From Peronospora farinosa (Eukaryota > Oomycota > Peronosporomycetes > Peronosporales > Peronosporaceae): a stretch of DNA of 64,000 nt. How positions within the stretch are numbered: the first letter of the stretch is position 1; each line of letters opens with the position of its first letter. The position numbers and the translations under genes are program-made. The notes below the pieces were generated by a model that was not told where the DNA came from, searched no databases, and worked only from the letters and a program-made list of their open reading frames with translations. Location of the stretch: the NCBI GenBank assembly GCA_947646735.1, contig CANTFK010000035.1, positions 186,001-250,000 on the forward strand. The letters run 5' to 3'. Positions 1-12,000 of the stretch are shown here, one piece after another.

Positions 1-565
1 CCATGGAAGCGGCAATTGGCGTGATGATTAAGACTATGTCAAGCCATTACAAGGACGATGTCCTTGTCAAGGTTCTCGTTGTGCAGGATTGGAAAGCAAT
101 TCTATTATCGCTGACCATCTGCTAGAATTTCAGCTCCTCGAGTGGGAAAACGATGGTAAAACTGCCGAACAAGTTTCCACACTTTTGAAGCTTGACGAGT
201 CAAGTCCTGATTTTGATATGATTGGGCTCGAAATGGTTTGGGTAGAATATGTTTACGTCCTCATACGAAGCAACCCGGATCTCTCCAACGTTCTCATGAC
301 AGATGCCACAATGGCACGAATTGCAAAAATACTGGATAGCGCACCCGCGGACGACATGACATTGTCAGGAGTACGGGTGCAGGAGTTGCGAGATGAACAA
401 TATACGCAGTGGATTCAGGGTGATATCACGCTGGAGAACGCCAAAGTAATGCTCTTGAAAGAAGGTGTGGACGAAAAGCTGATCAAGACAATTAGGAGCG
501 GTTACGCCAACTTTTTACGTGAAACGCGTTATGAAGACCCACTACCTCGACTTAGACGAGTATGA
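1..565 (+). pseudogene. 3' fragment of an LWY-repeat secreted effector gene, frameshifted
   Basis: This is the C-terminal end of a paralogue of the intact effector at 40068-42506; the upstream part lies outside the window. From position 3 the frame matches the paralogue's second-to-last module. It is then shifted by a 2-nt insertion near positions 80-82, where the intact copy is two bases shorter, and it stops at 123-125. The correct frame resumes from about 89 and stays open to 565 (158 codons). It keeps the module core with K-T-A-E-Q-V and L-L-K-L and ends, like the intact copy, in an Arg-rich tail (RLRRV). About 80 bp after the stop still resemble the 3' flank of the intact gene, so a genomic segment was duplicated. 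A very short intron at the frameshift is possible but none is seen. Homology is clear; pseudogene status is inferred because the 5' part is missing. Confidence 0.7.
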
Positions 566-1949
566 GAGCAATTGAAGGAAAAAGAGTTGGTATAATGCAT
601 AATGAATTGCAACTCAATCTTCCTGTCCATAATTTCATTGTGTGAAGTTAAATGCGATTACTGCACGATCCCAAAACAATTTTCTTTTCTAGGGAAAGTA
701 AATACTTTTACAAAGCGTGTTCAGCGATGCGTCGCCGAGCCTAAAGCTTTGCGAAACGAACTGGTCAGTCTAAATTTGTGCAGACCAAAATGCATTTCAA
801 TTTTGTTAAACGCAACAGGGAACGAAGAATAAATCGTCGAGTAGCGTTTTGAAAAAAGCAATAAGTGTGACGCGGCCAAGACTTGCTCATTCGTGTTCGT
901 TTGTGAAAAAATGGAACTAAGCTCACAAGCATTTAGCTTGAATTCCCGCGTACTACACAGTCCATAATTTTAAGCGCAAAGACTTATCGAACTGTATAAC
1001 ATCAGTGTTGCTAACACAATCAAACAACAGCCACGAGGTCGGGTGAATTAGCGATGATATAAAATTCTGGACTACGGTTTGAAGCATTTGTGTCGGTAGC
1101 TTCGTTAAAAGGCTACCGACACAAATCACTGAAACGCCGAGTTCTCCAAAACGATACTGATCAAAATTACTTATGCCTTACACACGCCATGTCCGATTAC
1201 TGTTATCAGTAGGAGTAGCAAGTGACATTGAAATTACTAGCTTAACGTGTAAGTTTTCTGCTAGTTGCTGTTTGCGCTATTTCGTATTAGTAAGGAATAT
1301 TGCAGCAGGCTCATCGACGGAGGCACTGCTACAGAACGGCTATGCACTGCATTGTCAATCCTATAACAGCCGATTATACACTGCTGGAACCTGTAACGGA
1401 GTTACACGATGACTGTAACATCATACTACGGTTGAAGTTTCTATATTGCATGTAATGAATTCTTTATACCGATCCTTTCAAAAATGAGATATTATAGATG
1501 AGTGATATTATAAGGTATCAGTTTTAATACTGATACAGTAGTACTAAGTACAACATACATTGATGATTGAATGATTCCATATCCAGATACGAACGATGGC
1601 ATACTGTAATTACTGAATATTAATTTTAATTAGTGTAGAGTACTTGAAGAAGGATATTCATAGATCCTAATGCATAAAAAAATCAGTTCTCATTCTGAGT
1701 CGTAGAGTTAAAGCCGGTAATGGCTTGTTTCTCTTGTGCACTTCGTGCGTTAGTTCCTCGAATCTTCAAGCTCCTAGCTTGTTCTTTCACTCTGTGTGGT
1801 GGCTCTCAGAACCCCTAGGCTTATTGCTGGTAGACTAAAAGTTCCTCCCAGATTCGTAGAACCGGTAAACTTTGAGCCGTTTACTTAGTTCCGTAGAACG
1901 AAGTGGCTTTTAGTCGCAATTTATTATGTTTTAAAGCTAAATGGCTTCT
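566..1949. other. Intergenic, AT-rich, no gene seen
   Basis: No open frame here has recognisable coding content. The first ~80 bp match the 3' flank of the effector gene at 42507 onward. Two perfect short palindromes stand out, at 1086-1126 (listed separately) and 1515-1536 (8-bp arms). From about 1690 to 1950 the sequence is rich in short imperfect hairpins and may be degenerate repeat DNA. Confidence 0.5.
1086..1126. repeat. Perfect 15-bp inverted repeat
   Basis: The arms 1086-1100 and 1112-1126 are exact reverse complements and are separated by 11 nt. It could be a remnant of a small inverted-repeat transposon or a hairpin in a transcript. No flanking gene gives it a role. Confidence 0.7.
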
Positions 1950-2560
1950 TGTAACTGGCTAATAGTTACACGAGTCCGTTAAGTATATGTTACTTAACAG
2001 GCAGGCCTAAATGGGTACGAGGCACCTACTTGGGTGTGGCGCTTCAATGTGACCCACCCTCGTGAATGTGAATCCATTCATGGATGGATTCACATTCAAC
2101 GAGGATGACGCCCAGGTGGGACTGAGCGTCATGGTGACGCTTCAGACAGACGTCATCAGCGAGCTTATATATACTTTAAGCTCGCACGTAAGGATACGAT
2201 TTTGAAGTGACGCGTATCCAATCTTTGCATAATTAACCAATCAGTAGTTAGATATACATTTAGTTAAAATCTATGAAAAGTAAATTAGTCTTGAAAATAC
2301 TACATCCCACTCACTGCGCACGAGAAGACTGGAAACCACTTCCGTGACGCAGGTAGGTGCCTGTTCATAAGCTCGATGCGCGGATCTCTTTTAGCGGCCG
2401 GCAACAGTTGAAGCTGCGCTTTAAGCACCGACCAACACCACCACCAACGCACGCGGAGGTAAGACGGTATAACCCTTCCTCACGCTGCTTGAAGGTGTGT
2501 GCCCGCGTAGTACGTGGCAGCTTCTTTTAAAAGCGCCCGTCTTGATTAAGCGACGGGGTC
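1950..2560 (+). repeat. Solo LTR of the A/C Gypsy family
   Basis: The sequence starts TGTAAC, like the 3' LTR of element C at 35832. It is homologous to that LTR and, in inverted orientation, to the LTR of element A at 3665-4088. No pol sequence follows it, and the neighbouring LTR at 3665 is inverted, so it is not one end of A. It carries a chain of stem-loops: 1950-1955/1964-1969, 1978-1985/1991-1998, 2064-2077/2084-2097, 2105-2111/2126-2132, 2159-2167/2177-2185 and 2192-2198/2213-2219. The 3' boundary is approximate because the last ~60 bp have diverged. Confidence 0.65.
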
Positions 2561-3664
2561 TATGTTCGTTGTCGGCTGACTTGGCACCACGTGTTTACGG
2601 AATGAGGACCGGAAATTTGGGCGTACATTGTCGGATACTTTAACAAAAAACATTACAGTAAAGTGAAGTTCATCAACATAAAATTTTGTACGACAAGTTG
2701 CAGAGCGCTCGTTTCCAGTCTGGCTTGTATATGGAAGGACGTCTGGTTTATATGTTTAACCTACAAAAGCACCTTGTTACACTTGGTGCTACGGGTAATT
2801 ATCACTAGATGAATCGACTTGTAATGAATTGTCTACCGCATACAAATCGCTTTCACATGCTTAAAATTCAAGTTATGGTGGCCTAAAATTTACGTGATAC
2901 GCCATGGAAGCTCCAGGACGCAATTTTCATTCTTGACTGTGCTCAGCGTACAGAGTCTGTGACTACTAATGGCGGCGGTGATACTAACAAGCCGGATTGC
3001 AAGCAGAAAAGGACTTTCGAGAAATTACAAAAGAGTAATAGGATGCAGAAAGGACGAAGGTGTATCATCTGCAACGAGGCTGGGAATCTGCGTAGACATT
3101 TACGCAGAGAGAGGAGAATTCCGAGCCAAAAAGCAACGGATCTTCCACTGGCATGAAGCATGAAGCAAGAAAATGTAAAGCAAATTGAACTATGCTGGAC
3201 TGTCAAGAGAATGTATTTTCTACCCGATGTACTAAAAAATCAAAAAAAGCTTAGCTAGCTTAGTTAGCAGGAGCATTGGCGAAGACAGAGCTGCAAGCTA
3301 CTGAAAGTTTATCTGAAGATCAAGATTAAACAGTACCAACTGAAGAGAGGTAAAAGAACAGACACCTGCGCGGTATTTTGACAGTGATACAACACTCGCG
3401 TCGGATGTGACTATTCTATGTTTACCAATACGAAAAGTTTGGTCGCGTTAAGCAGCGAAATATATCTGTTTCGCCTACAGTTTTTGACAAAACCAAAAGT
3501 TATCGGTTTCGTGAAGCTTAAGACAAGAGTTAGTGACGACATTTATAGAAAGAAGCTGAATGATTATTTATACGTCGATGGAGAGCAGCTTAATCTCGTC
3601 ACGCATTTTCAGCTCGAAAATTGAAGTGAGATATCGACGTACAGAGAAGGTGTAGACAATCACT
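2561..3664. other. Segment between two inverted LTRs, no gene recognised
   Basis: About 1.1 kb lies between the solo LTR and the inverted LTR of element A. Short frames at 2959-3156 (a Cys-x2-Cys and many Arg/Lys) and 3418-3624 look like decayed transposase or host fragments, but no family could be assigned. Nothing else is supported. Confidence 0.4.
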
Positions 3665-4088
3665 CGAAAGAAGCTGCCATTAACTACGCAAATACACACC
3701 TTCGAGCAGCATAAGAATGCGGGTAGACCGCCTTACCTCCGCGTGCGGTGGTGGTGGTGTTGGTCGGCGCTTAAAGCGCAGCTTCAACTGTTGCCGGCCG
3801 CTTAAATTGGATACGCGTCACTTCAAAATCGTATCCTTATGTGCGAGCTTAAAGTATATCTAAGCTCGCTGATGACGTCTGTTTGAAGCGTCACCATGAC
3901 GCCCAGTCCCACCTGAGCGTCATCCTCGTTGAATGTGAATCCATCCATGAATGGATTCACATTCACGAGGGTGGGTCACATTGATGCGCCACACCCAAGT
4001 GGAAGGCCTAAGGTACTTCGTACCCATTTAGGCCTGCCCGTTAAGTAACATATACTTAACGGACTCGTGTAGCTATTAGCCTGTCACA
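3665..4088 (-). repeat. 3' LTR of element A (internally deleted)
   Basis: Read on the minus strand it starts TGTGACAGG at 4088, next to a purine-rich stretch (4089-4105) that could be the polypurine tract. It matches the solo LTR at 1950 in inverted orientation but lacks about 170 bp from the middle. It keeps the conserved hairpins, including one intact stem (AGGCCTAA with its complement, around 4008-4035) that is half lost in the solo LTR. Confidence 0.7.
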
Positions 4089-4251
4089 CCATCACCATCT
4101 TTAAGACGATGTTTACTTTTTTGTAAAACACCGTAAGCAAGAAGATACCACTGAAACGTGGTAAGGCTAATGGGTTTCCTGCAAGACGCCCATGCAGACC
4201 GAGACATAGCGTACGCGCCGCAATAACTCGCAGCCGTAGCTAAGTGTCTCT

Positions 4252-5627
4252 GTGACAACGCCGACATCTGATGTCAGCTTGTCAGCGGAGAACAATGGTC
4301 CATCCAAAAATGGTGCGAATAAATACTTGTCTTTTATTGTTGGCTACAATGAGAGTACTCCATTGCCATCACCCAAAAGTGGTGATAAGCACAGTGGACA
4401 TATGTACCTATCGATTAAGCCACGTAACCTTCAGGAAACTTCCATGCTTCTTGACAGTTGAGGGGTATGCCTCGTCGTCTGTTCCAACGAGCGCAGCGAT
4501 CAATACTGAGAACGCTGCTTCGAAAGAAGCAGCCGCGGATCAACAGCAGGTCGGCGATTCGAAATAGTTCTCCTCTGTCAACCCTACGTCTGATGTCTTG
4601 ACAATCCATAATGGAATTTCAGACTCAGACGAGGTTGAGCTATCAGCTCCTTCGACTTCACATTCGGTCTCACTAGCACGCCGTCGCGAGGGCGGCTACG
4701 TGAGTGGTGGCTTACCACGAATGCCACCACCATCCGAGTAGTTACACTCAAGTGGTAATAGTGCGAAACTTCTAAAGAGTGCCACTATTGACGCTAATAA
4801 ACTCTTTAGCGTCTTTTCATCATGGAAAAGGCAGGGCAAAGCACGAGGTCGTGCTTTCCTTATCCCCGTCGTGTTGCGTTCTAACAAAACAACCGACGAA
4901 TACTAAGTAGAGTTTCTGTGCCGTGTAACACCGCATGTAGATGCAGTGAAACAGAGGTCGCAGCGAATCAGCTCCGCTATGACGCGTGAGAGGGGAACTC
5001 TTGGGTGGTAATATACCCCATTATTCTTATCGTCACGCTGCCTCTTCTAGTCCATCAGGACACAGCAAAGCAAGTGATGCTGGTGCTTCTGATCGTAAGC
5101 AGTCACCATCCCAGGCACGTCGACACACAACGTGTCAACTGGTTTCCAAAAGTCGACCTCTTCGGGTATCCTTTCCATTGGAAAAGGATATGAAGCTTTT
5201 GCTTCACATGGCGGTGGGCCATCAACCTTCCAACAAGGAAGCGTGTGTTCCCACCAGCATCCAAACGTCCGATAGGAGCGGCGATTACGCCCAACTACTC
5301 GCGGCTGCTTATCCTGCTGTCATTCAGTCGCAGGCAGAGATCGCTGCACTGAAGAAAGAGGTGGCGGATCTTTCGAGTCAAGTCTCGCGACTGACCTCGG
5401 ATCTACGCGCTGTAAATTCGAGGGATCGTCAGGGGTACGACCGCCTGCAACTTCGTTTGAAAATGCATGAGCGACTAGCGATGGGAGACTCGCGTCAAAC
5501 GCGGAGTCCTCCTATATCACCGAGCTCTCTGTCATCCCCCTCGTACACGAAAAGTCGTTCACCTTCCCCGTCGCCTGATCGGCACCGACGCTCGACTCAC
5601 AGTCGACGTCACCATCGGTCTCGTTAG
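4252..5627 (+). pseudogene. Antisense ORF of element A (degraded)
   Basis: On the strand opposite to pol, between pol and the 3' LTR, the translated segments align along their length with the 465-aa antisense ORF of element C. The shared parts are the S/T-rich N-terminus, a central region with REGGYVSGGLP and IPVVLRSN, a region predicted to form a coiled coil, and an Arg/Ser tail ending in RSTHSRRHHRSR. At least two in-frame stops (about 4739 and 4905) and frameshifts break it. The part from 4986 to 5627 is still open for 213 codons. Protein-level similarity between A and C despite the breaks suggests the ORF was once under coding constraint. The function is unknown. Confidence 0.6.
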
Positions 5628-7806
5628 ACTGATACAGATATGTGATCGCTTGTGGATCCACATACCGTTTCAGACGATGGGTTCACTCTCCCACCGTCTA
5701 TGAAACGTACCCCGTATTTTACGTGGGTACGTTTCATATACGGTGGGAGAGTGAACCCATAATTTAGGTCTCCAACTTCTTCAACCACTGTAAAGGGCCC
5801 AATGAATTGAGGCAATAGCTTAGTAGTACCACCAGGTAGTAGAGAAATTGCATTTTTAAGTAGGGTAGCAGTACTTAATAGCACTTTGTCCCCAAAACTA
5901 GATTGTTCATTGTTCTTGCGATCATGTTTGTTCGCATATTGTTTTTGCTTGTCCTGTGCGTTTTGCCATAGCGTCAAGAACTTTACGTATGATGGCTGAT
6001 CGCTAATCCACGAAGCGCTGAGCTTCGCTCACGCTTTTAGCATCCAGCTCGCCTATGACGCCTCGAAGAGGTCGTTCACGAGTCGAAGCTGTTGATAACA
6101 CTATAGTGTCATCGTCAAGGAGCACAGTCATTTCTTGCCGTGCCTCCTCTGTGGCATCTATAGGTGTCGTGATCACTGCTAAATTAGCAGTGTCACTAGG
6201 GCAACCTTAGCCCTCGTTGGCATTTGCACCGAGCGAAGTGAGGGGCCCTCCCCCACTAAGACTCGGGCTGCGTACAAACGAGACTGGCGTTCGAGGATGA
6301 CGCAGTCCGTTAATGTAAAACGGTGTTTCACCCGTACTGGCTTGAACACTGTTATTGACAGCGAACTCCACGAATGGCAATTGCTTGCTCCATTCTTTGG
6401 GAGTCGCTACTGTACGCAACACATCCGCCACGACTTGATTGGCTTGTTATGTTTGCCGATAGGTCTGGAGATGATCGGCTGTTGACATGTGGAGTTTGCT
6501 ACCTAGCAGCTTAAACACATGTCGCCAAAAATCCGACGTAAAACGCGGATCCCGGTCCGATACTATGGACTCGGGCATCCCGTGTAGTCGATACACGTGA
6601 TCCAGGAACAAGAGGGCAGCCTCTTTTCCTGAGATCTTGGTGCTACATGGTGCCAAATGCACCATCTTGCTCAGTCTGTCTACAAAGACGACGAGCCCCG
6701 TCCTGACTTTATGGTCAGGCGGTAAGCCAAACATGAAGTCCAAGCTGACCGACTTCCAACATTCAGTTGGAATCGGCAGTGGCTTCAGTGGCGCACTGTT
6801 AGAAGATGCAGGCTTTATGCGCTGACACTCTTCACAAGAGCGAATATAGTTGGCCATTCGCCGATATAGGTGGGGCCACCAAAATTCCTCTGACACTCGT
6901 AAGAATGTCTTTTCACGGCCCAGATGCTCACTAGATGGCGCATCATGGCACTCGTGAAGTATCATCAGCTTGAGACTGTGTCATGAGGAACATAGATTCT
7001 CAAGGGATCACAGGGTGACAGTTGATGCCATAGCAGGCCATCACTGTAACTAAAGCGATTAAGCTTCACTTTGAGGTGCGACGGAAGGGTAGCCTTTCGT
7101 CCACCAAAATGATCCAACAGCAGGCGACAATGTTCGTCCTGATTGTAACATTCCTTGATATCGGAGGCCATTGAGCACGTCACATGGTAGGCCTTCATGG
7201 ATGCCAATGTTGACGACTCAACTTGTGCATTCGCACGAAACACACTTTCCAGGTGTCTTGCCTCGAAGTCTGGTCGGCGCGATAACGCGTCAGCCAAGAC
7301 ATTCGACTTACCCAGCTTATATTCACCTTTCAAATTAAATTCAGAGAAGAATGTTAGCCATTTCGCCATTCTCGGCGAGAGGTGCGGTGAATTTATAGCG
7401 GTCCGCAGTGATGCGTGATCCGTATAAACCACAAAAGGTTCAGTGCCCAAGAGGTGCACCCGAAACTTTACAAGGGCATGCTTAATTGAAAGTAGCTCCT
7501 TGTCATGCACAGGGTAATTCAGCTCGGCAGTTTTTAAAAGCCGAGACTGATAAGAAATGACACGGTCAACGCCGTTGTCATCCTTCTGCATGAGCGCGCT
7601 GCCGATTGCAAAATTTCTTGCATGGCAGACGACACTAAAGGGCTTATCCCCGTCTGGCAATGCCAAAACCGGTGCCTCTACAAGAGATGGCTTCACTGAT
7701 GTGAACGCATCTACTTGATCCTTTGACCAAGTCCATTCTGCATCCTTTTTCAAAAGGTCAGACAATGGATTCGTCCGCTCCACATAATTCATGCTGTAAA
7801 TATGCA
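5103..7806 (-). pseudogene. Element A pol, 3' part: RNase H, integrase, chromodomain
   Basis: Reading leftward, 7806-6965 encodes the Ty3-type RNase H (Y-T-D-H and the LADALSRRPD end). 6965-6447 encodes the integrase zinc-binding region and the D-D part of the core (SVSLDFMFGLP, IVSDRDPRF). 6431-6207 carries the rest of the core, 5977-5624 the linker after the core, and about 5294-5103 a chromodomain-like stretch (LVGRLMAHR, WKGYP). Frameshifts and stops separate the pieces, so no functional polyprotein is possible. The left end overlaps the antisense ORF on the other strand. Confidence 0.8.
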
Positions 7807-8146
7807 TGTAACGGGGCTAGAACGTACCGTCACTAGCTTACACGCGCGCTCGAGGAAGACTCAAGCCCAAGTATTAGGTATTAAGTAAATTTAACTCTGA
7901 TTTTTATTTTGGTTTTAATTCGTACTAATTACGAAGATTTTAGTCGTAATAAATACGACAGTGATCCCGCCTTTCGGGAACCACACAATTTCAGGTTGAT
8001 TTATCATTGGTCCATATTGGGGACTTTAAGCCCAATAATAAACCAATAATAAATTACCACGCTGTACCCGCTATTCGGGCCCAGCACCTGCCTACATATG
8101 TATTTGTTTATTTGTGTTAACTATGTGTGTAATGTAGCCCATTACA
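7807..8146 (-). repeat. 3' LTR of element B (full length)
   Basis: Read on the minus strand, it runs from TGTAATGGGC at 8146 to CCGTTACA at 7807, so the ends form the inverted repeat TGTAA/TTACA. The polypurine tract abuts 8146. The LTR holds serial short hairpins, among them TTCGTA/TACGAA, GTCGTA/TACGAC, a CCCG/CGGG pair and a nested ATTGGT/ACCAAT stem. Confidence 0.8.
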
Positions 8147-8159
8147 TCACCCCCTTCTC

Positions 8160-9060
8160 ATGTTAGCACTCACCAACCGTGAGTGCTCAACTGTCGAAAA
8201 CCCGTCGCTCACAAACGAACAAGCAATGTCCGGATACCCAACACCCAATCTAGCAGAACGCCCAAGATACATCAGCGGGAGTGCAAGAACCAGCATCATG
8301 GCGCGGCAGCTCATACCTTGGTCGCTGTACGACTTGTCCGGAGCTCACGCTCCGGACTCACTGGACATGATGCGGGACTACTTCCGCCGATTTCGAAAAC
8401 TGCGCGGGAAAGGTCTTGATGGAATCGAGCATGAAGCTCTACAACGTTCTTGGTGTGCCTTCATCCAACGTTGGAATCGGATGCTCGAGGATGGTAGCAG
8501 CTTCCAATTATGGCTCGCCAATCGAGAGGCGCTTCGCGCCGATCACTCCATCGGCGCGCTACGCGAAAGAGTGTGTGAGGATGCTTGGAATGAGGACCGC
8601 CTCTGCTTCGTCCATGTCAATGAAGGATGCCGGTCTTGTGACTCGACTCCACGCCCAACTCATGACCAATGGCGACGACACATCGCTGAGTGTCCACTGC
8701 TAAAATAGGTGCAAATACGAATAAGATTACATCAGCATTACTCAGTGATCGCGAACGAAGTTGGATTGGAAAGTATGAGCGAAGTCTGAGCGAACGGAGA
8801 AGCGCCGTTATTCGTGGTGCGCCTCGCTGGCAGCACCACTCGCGACAGCGGAGTCAATCTCCGCGGAATCATCAGCGCAGGGCAGCGACACGTCGCCTGC
8901 CCGTCCTGCTGCGCAATTCTCGCCTCGCAATCGTGATATGTATTCACCACGACGTTCTCGTTCACGGCATCGTTCTCGTTCACGACATCGTTCTCGTTCG
9001 CGTCATCGTTCTCGTTCTCGACGACGGTGGATCTCTTTACCGCTCTCGTTTGTCACGAGA
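8160..9060 (+). pseudogene. Antisense ORF of element B
   Basis: The ATG at 8160 lies 14 bp inside the 3' LTR boundary, on the strand opposite to pol. The first frame runs 182 codons to 8708 with balanced, Trp-rich composition. A shifted frame then continues into a tract encoding repeated Arg-Ser dipeptides (about 8940-9040). That tract lies opposite the chromodomain-coding end of pol. No sequence similarity to the antisense ORFs of A/C or D is obvious, but position, orientation and an Arg/Ser-rich end are shared. The function is unknown. Confidence 0.5.
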
Positions 9061-12000
9061 GCGTTCGCGTGCTCGCCCGCATTGGAATAGTCCGACTTCG
9101 TGGCTTCATACGACAGAACCACATCTGGAACGTCACGAAGGGGTGAGGAACGTGGTTCCCATGTATCCTGCTCGGGAGGGAATCCAAGCCAACGTACTCG
9201 GTACCTGCGCACGGATGGAACCGCGCGCTTCTCATGAGCCTACTGCAGTGCTGGTTGTGGAGGGTCCTCGTGACCCACAATGCGGTCTACAATCCAGCGC
9301 ACCTGTCCCTCCGCATCAAGAAGCGGAGAAGGGCCCTCGCGATGGTAATGCTGGCGTCCTGACGTGGCGTCGAAGCAGCAGTCTTTTTCTTCAATCGGGA
9401 TACTACATTGGCGCTTGTAATACCGTGAGCTGAACTCGATCCTTGTTTATCACCTTTATCCCCCCCAGAGTGGAGCCACTAGAAGTCGTGAGTCGGCCTA
9501 CGGCGAGGAGAGTAGAACCACGAGGGTGACAAGCCGAATTTACAAAAATGGCGTTAACCCTGTTGACGCGTGTATAACTTTGTTATGTGCAAACTCAGCG
9601 AGTGGTAAAATGCACTACAACATGCGAATGAAGTAGCGTAACTTCGAAGAACGTCTTCGAGGACCCGGTTCACGCGCTCGGTTTGCCCATCCGTTTCCGG
9701 ATGGGCCGCAGTCGACATCAGCAGTTTTTTCCCGAAGTGCTCGAACAGTGACGTTAAAAATGCGGACGTGAATCGCGGATCACGATCCGAAACAATGTTT
9801 TTTGGAAGGCCATGATGACGGAACACCGCGTCGATGAAGTGCGCCGCGGTCTCTGCCACGGTAATCTTAGCGTGAACAGGTACTAGATGTGTCATCTTGC
9901 TGAATCTGTCAACAAAGACCAAGATGCCCGTTCGAGCTTGGCTATCGGGCGCAAGCCCGAAGATAAAGTCCATCGAAACTGATCTCCAGGCCTCTGCTGC
10001 AATTGGCAACGATCGCAAGGGAGCCTGTGACGATGGAGATGGCTTCACACGCTGGCATATTTCGCACGTTCGGATCCAGTTGCGTACCCACTTATACATG
10101 TGGGGCCAGAAGAAGTCTCGAGACACAGCCGCGAAAGTCTTTTCGCGGCCTAAATGGCCGCCAGCAGGAGCATCGTGATACTCGTGAATGATTCTTGCAC
10201 GCAAATCCATGTCATTGGCAATCACCGTGCGAGGAGAATCGAATCGGTCGATGCTATACAGTAGCAAATCGCCATCTAAACTGTATCGATGAATATGGTC
10301 GCGCTTGGTACGGGATAATGCTCCCAGTGCAGCATCGCTGGGAGCACGCAGATACTCGATAATGTCTGCATAATCTGAGTCACCCTTGTACGCTGCGACG
10401 ATCTCATCAAATAAACACGGCTCGGGTGTAACCCGAGTTAAGTTCAGCGATACACACATTGCGCATCGGTCATCATCGTCCTCGTCATCAGGAGCCTGAC
10501 GACTCAGAGCAGTCCGAGGATCGTAGTCGGGACGTCGTGACAAGGCGTCAGCGAGAATATTAGTCTTGCCTGGCTTGTAATGCACGACGAAGTTGTACTC
10601 AGAGAAGAATGAGAGCCATCGTGCCATCCGTTGGGACAGGTGTGGGCTCTTCATCGCTGTGCGCAGCGATGCATGGTCGGTGTACAAAGCAAATGTACGT
10701 TCACGAAGGAGATGCACGCGAAACTTGATGAGTGCATAGCGCATTGCTAATAACTCCTTGTCGTGAACCGGATAGTTCTTCTCAGCTGGCTTCATCTGTC
10801 GCGACTGGTAACTCACGACTCGTTCACGGCCCTCATCATCAAATTGCATGAGGGCACAACCGATTGCAAAATCACTGGCGTCGCAAACCACGTGGAACGG
10901 CTTGGAGTCGTCTGGTAGGACCAGGACTGGCGCTGACGCCAGGCTCTTCTTTACTGCTTCGAAGGCTGCTTGGTGCTCGGGACGCCACAACCACGTGGCG
11001 TCTTTCTTCAAGAGTGACGACAAAGGCTGGATAGAACCAGCATAATCCTTCGTATACTTGTGCAATAATTAGCCAAGCCGAGCCACTGGCGCAACTCCGT
11101 AGGGTTCTTGGGCGTGGGCCAAGAACAGATGGACGACACCTTCTCTGGATCAGCTCGAACTCCCGATTTACTCACATAGCAACCTAACACCGGAATCTCC
11201 GGTGCACAAAAGACACACTTCTTGAGATTCGCGTACAACTTGTTGTCCCGCATAACTTGAAACACTTGCTTTAGGTGTTAAAGATGAACTTGGACATCGT
11301 TGAGGTTGCCCTCGGCGCGACTATGGACGAAAATATCGTCAAAATAACTTGGAGCAAAGTTCCAAAGAGGTCTCAACACTTGAGACACCATGCGATTGAA
11401 AGTGGCCGGAGCGTTCTTCAACCCTTGTGACATAACCAGCCACTCCCATTGCATGCCACTCGGGGTGCTCACCGCGGTGAGTGGGATATCGCTCGGTCGC
11501 ATCCAAATATGGTAACAGCCATCGGTTAAGTCGATGGCACTGAAGATGACACTTCCTGACATGGAATTCAGAACCATGTCCTTCCTGGGAATAAGCGTTT
11601 GTGCAGTAATAGTGGCATCATTCAACTTATTGAACGCATGCACTATCCGCCAGCCTCCCGTAGCCTTCTTCACGCAGAAGGTTGGACTCGAATGTGGTGA
11701 GATACTCTCACGCACATGACCCGCTTTGCGGCGGCCTTCGAAGAATGCGTCAATAGCTTCGACTTGATCTCTAGGCAACGGCCACTGCCGTGTCACACAA
11801 TACTTCTACCCTGGCACGAGATCAATCTCGTGCCGAACACCACGGTCCGCAGGAAGTTCAGCTGGGATCTTGTCCGGGAACACGTCTGCATACTCACGAG
11901 CAATGTCGTAGACAGGGTTACCAGACTCTCGCAGAGCCTACCATGACTGTGATGCAAACCTTTCTTCACGCGCAGACTTCGGCTCAGCGCTTCATGGACG

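Noticed and set aside
2959..3624. Zinc-finger-like and piggyBac-like short frames
   Set aside because: Only one Cys pair and vague similarity; too short and interrupted to assign.
1950..4088. The LTRs at 1950 and 3665 as the two ends of one element
   Set aside because: They are inverted relative to each other and enclose no pol; one is a solo LTR and the other is the 3' LTR of element A.
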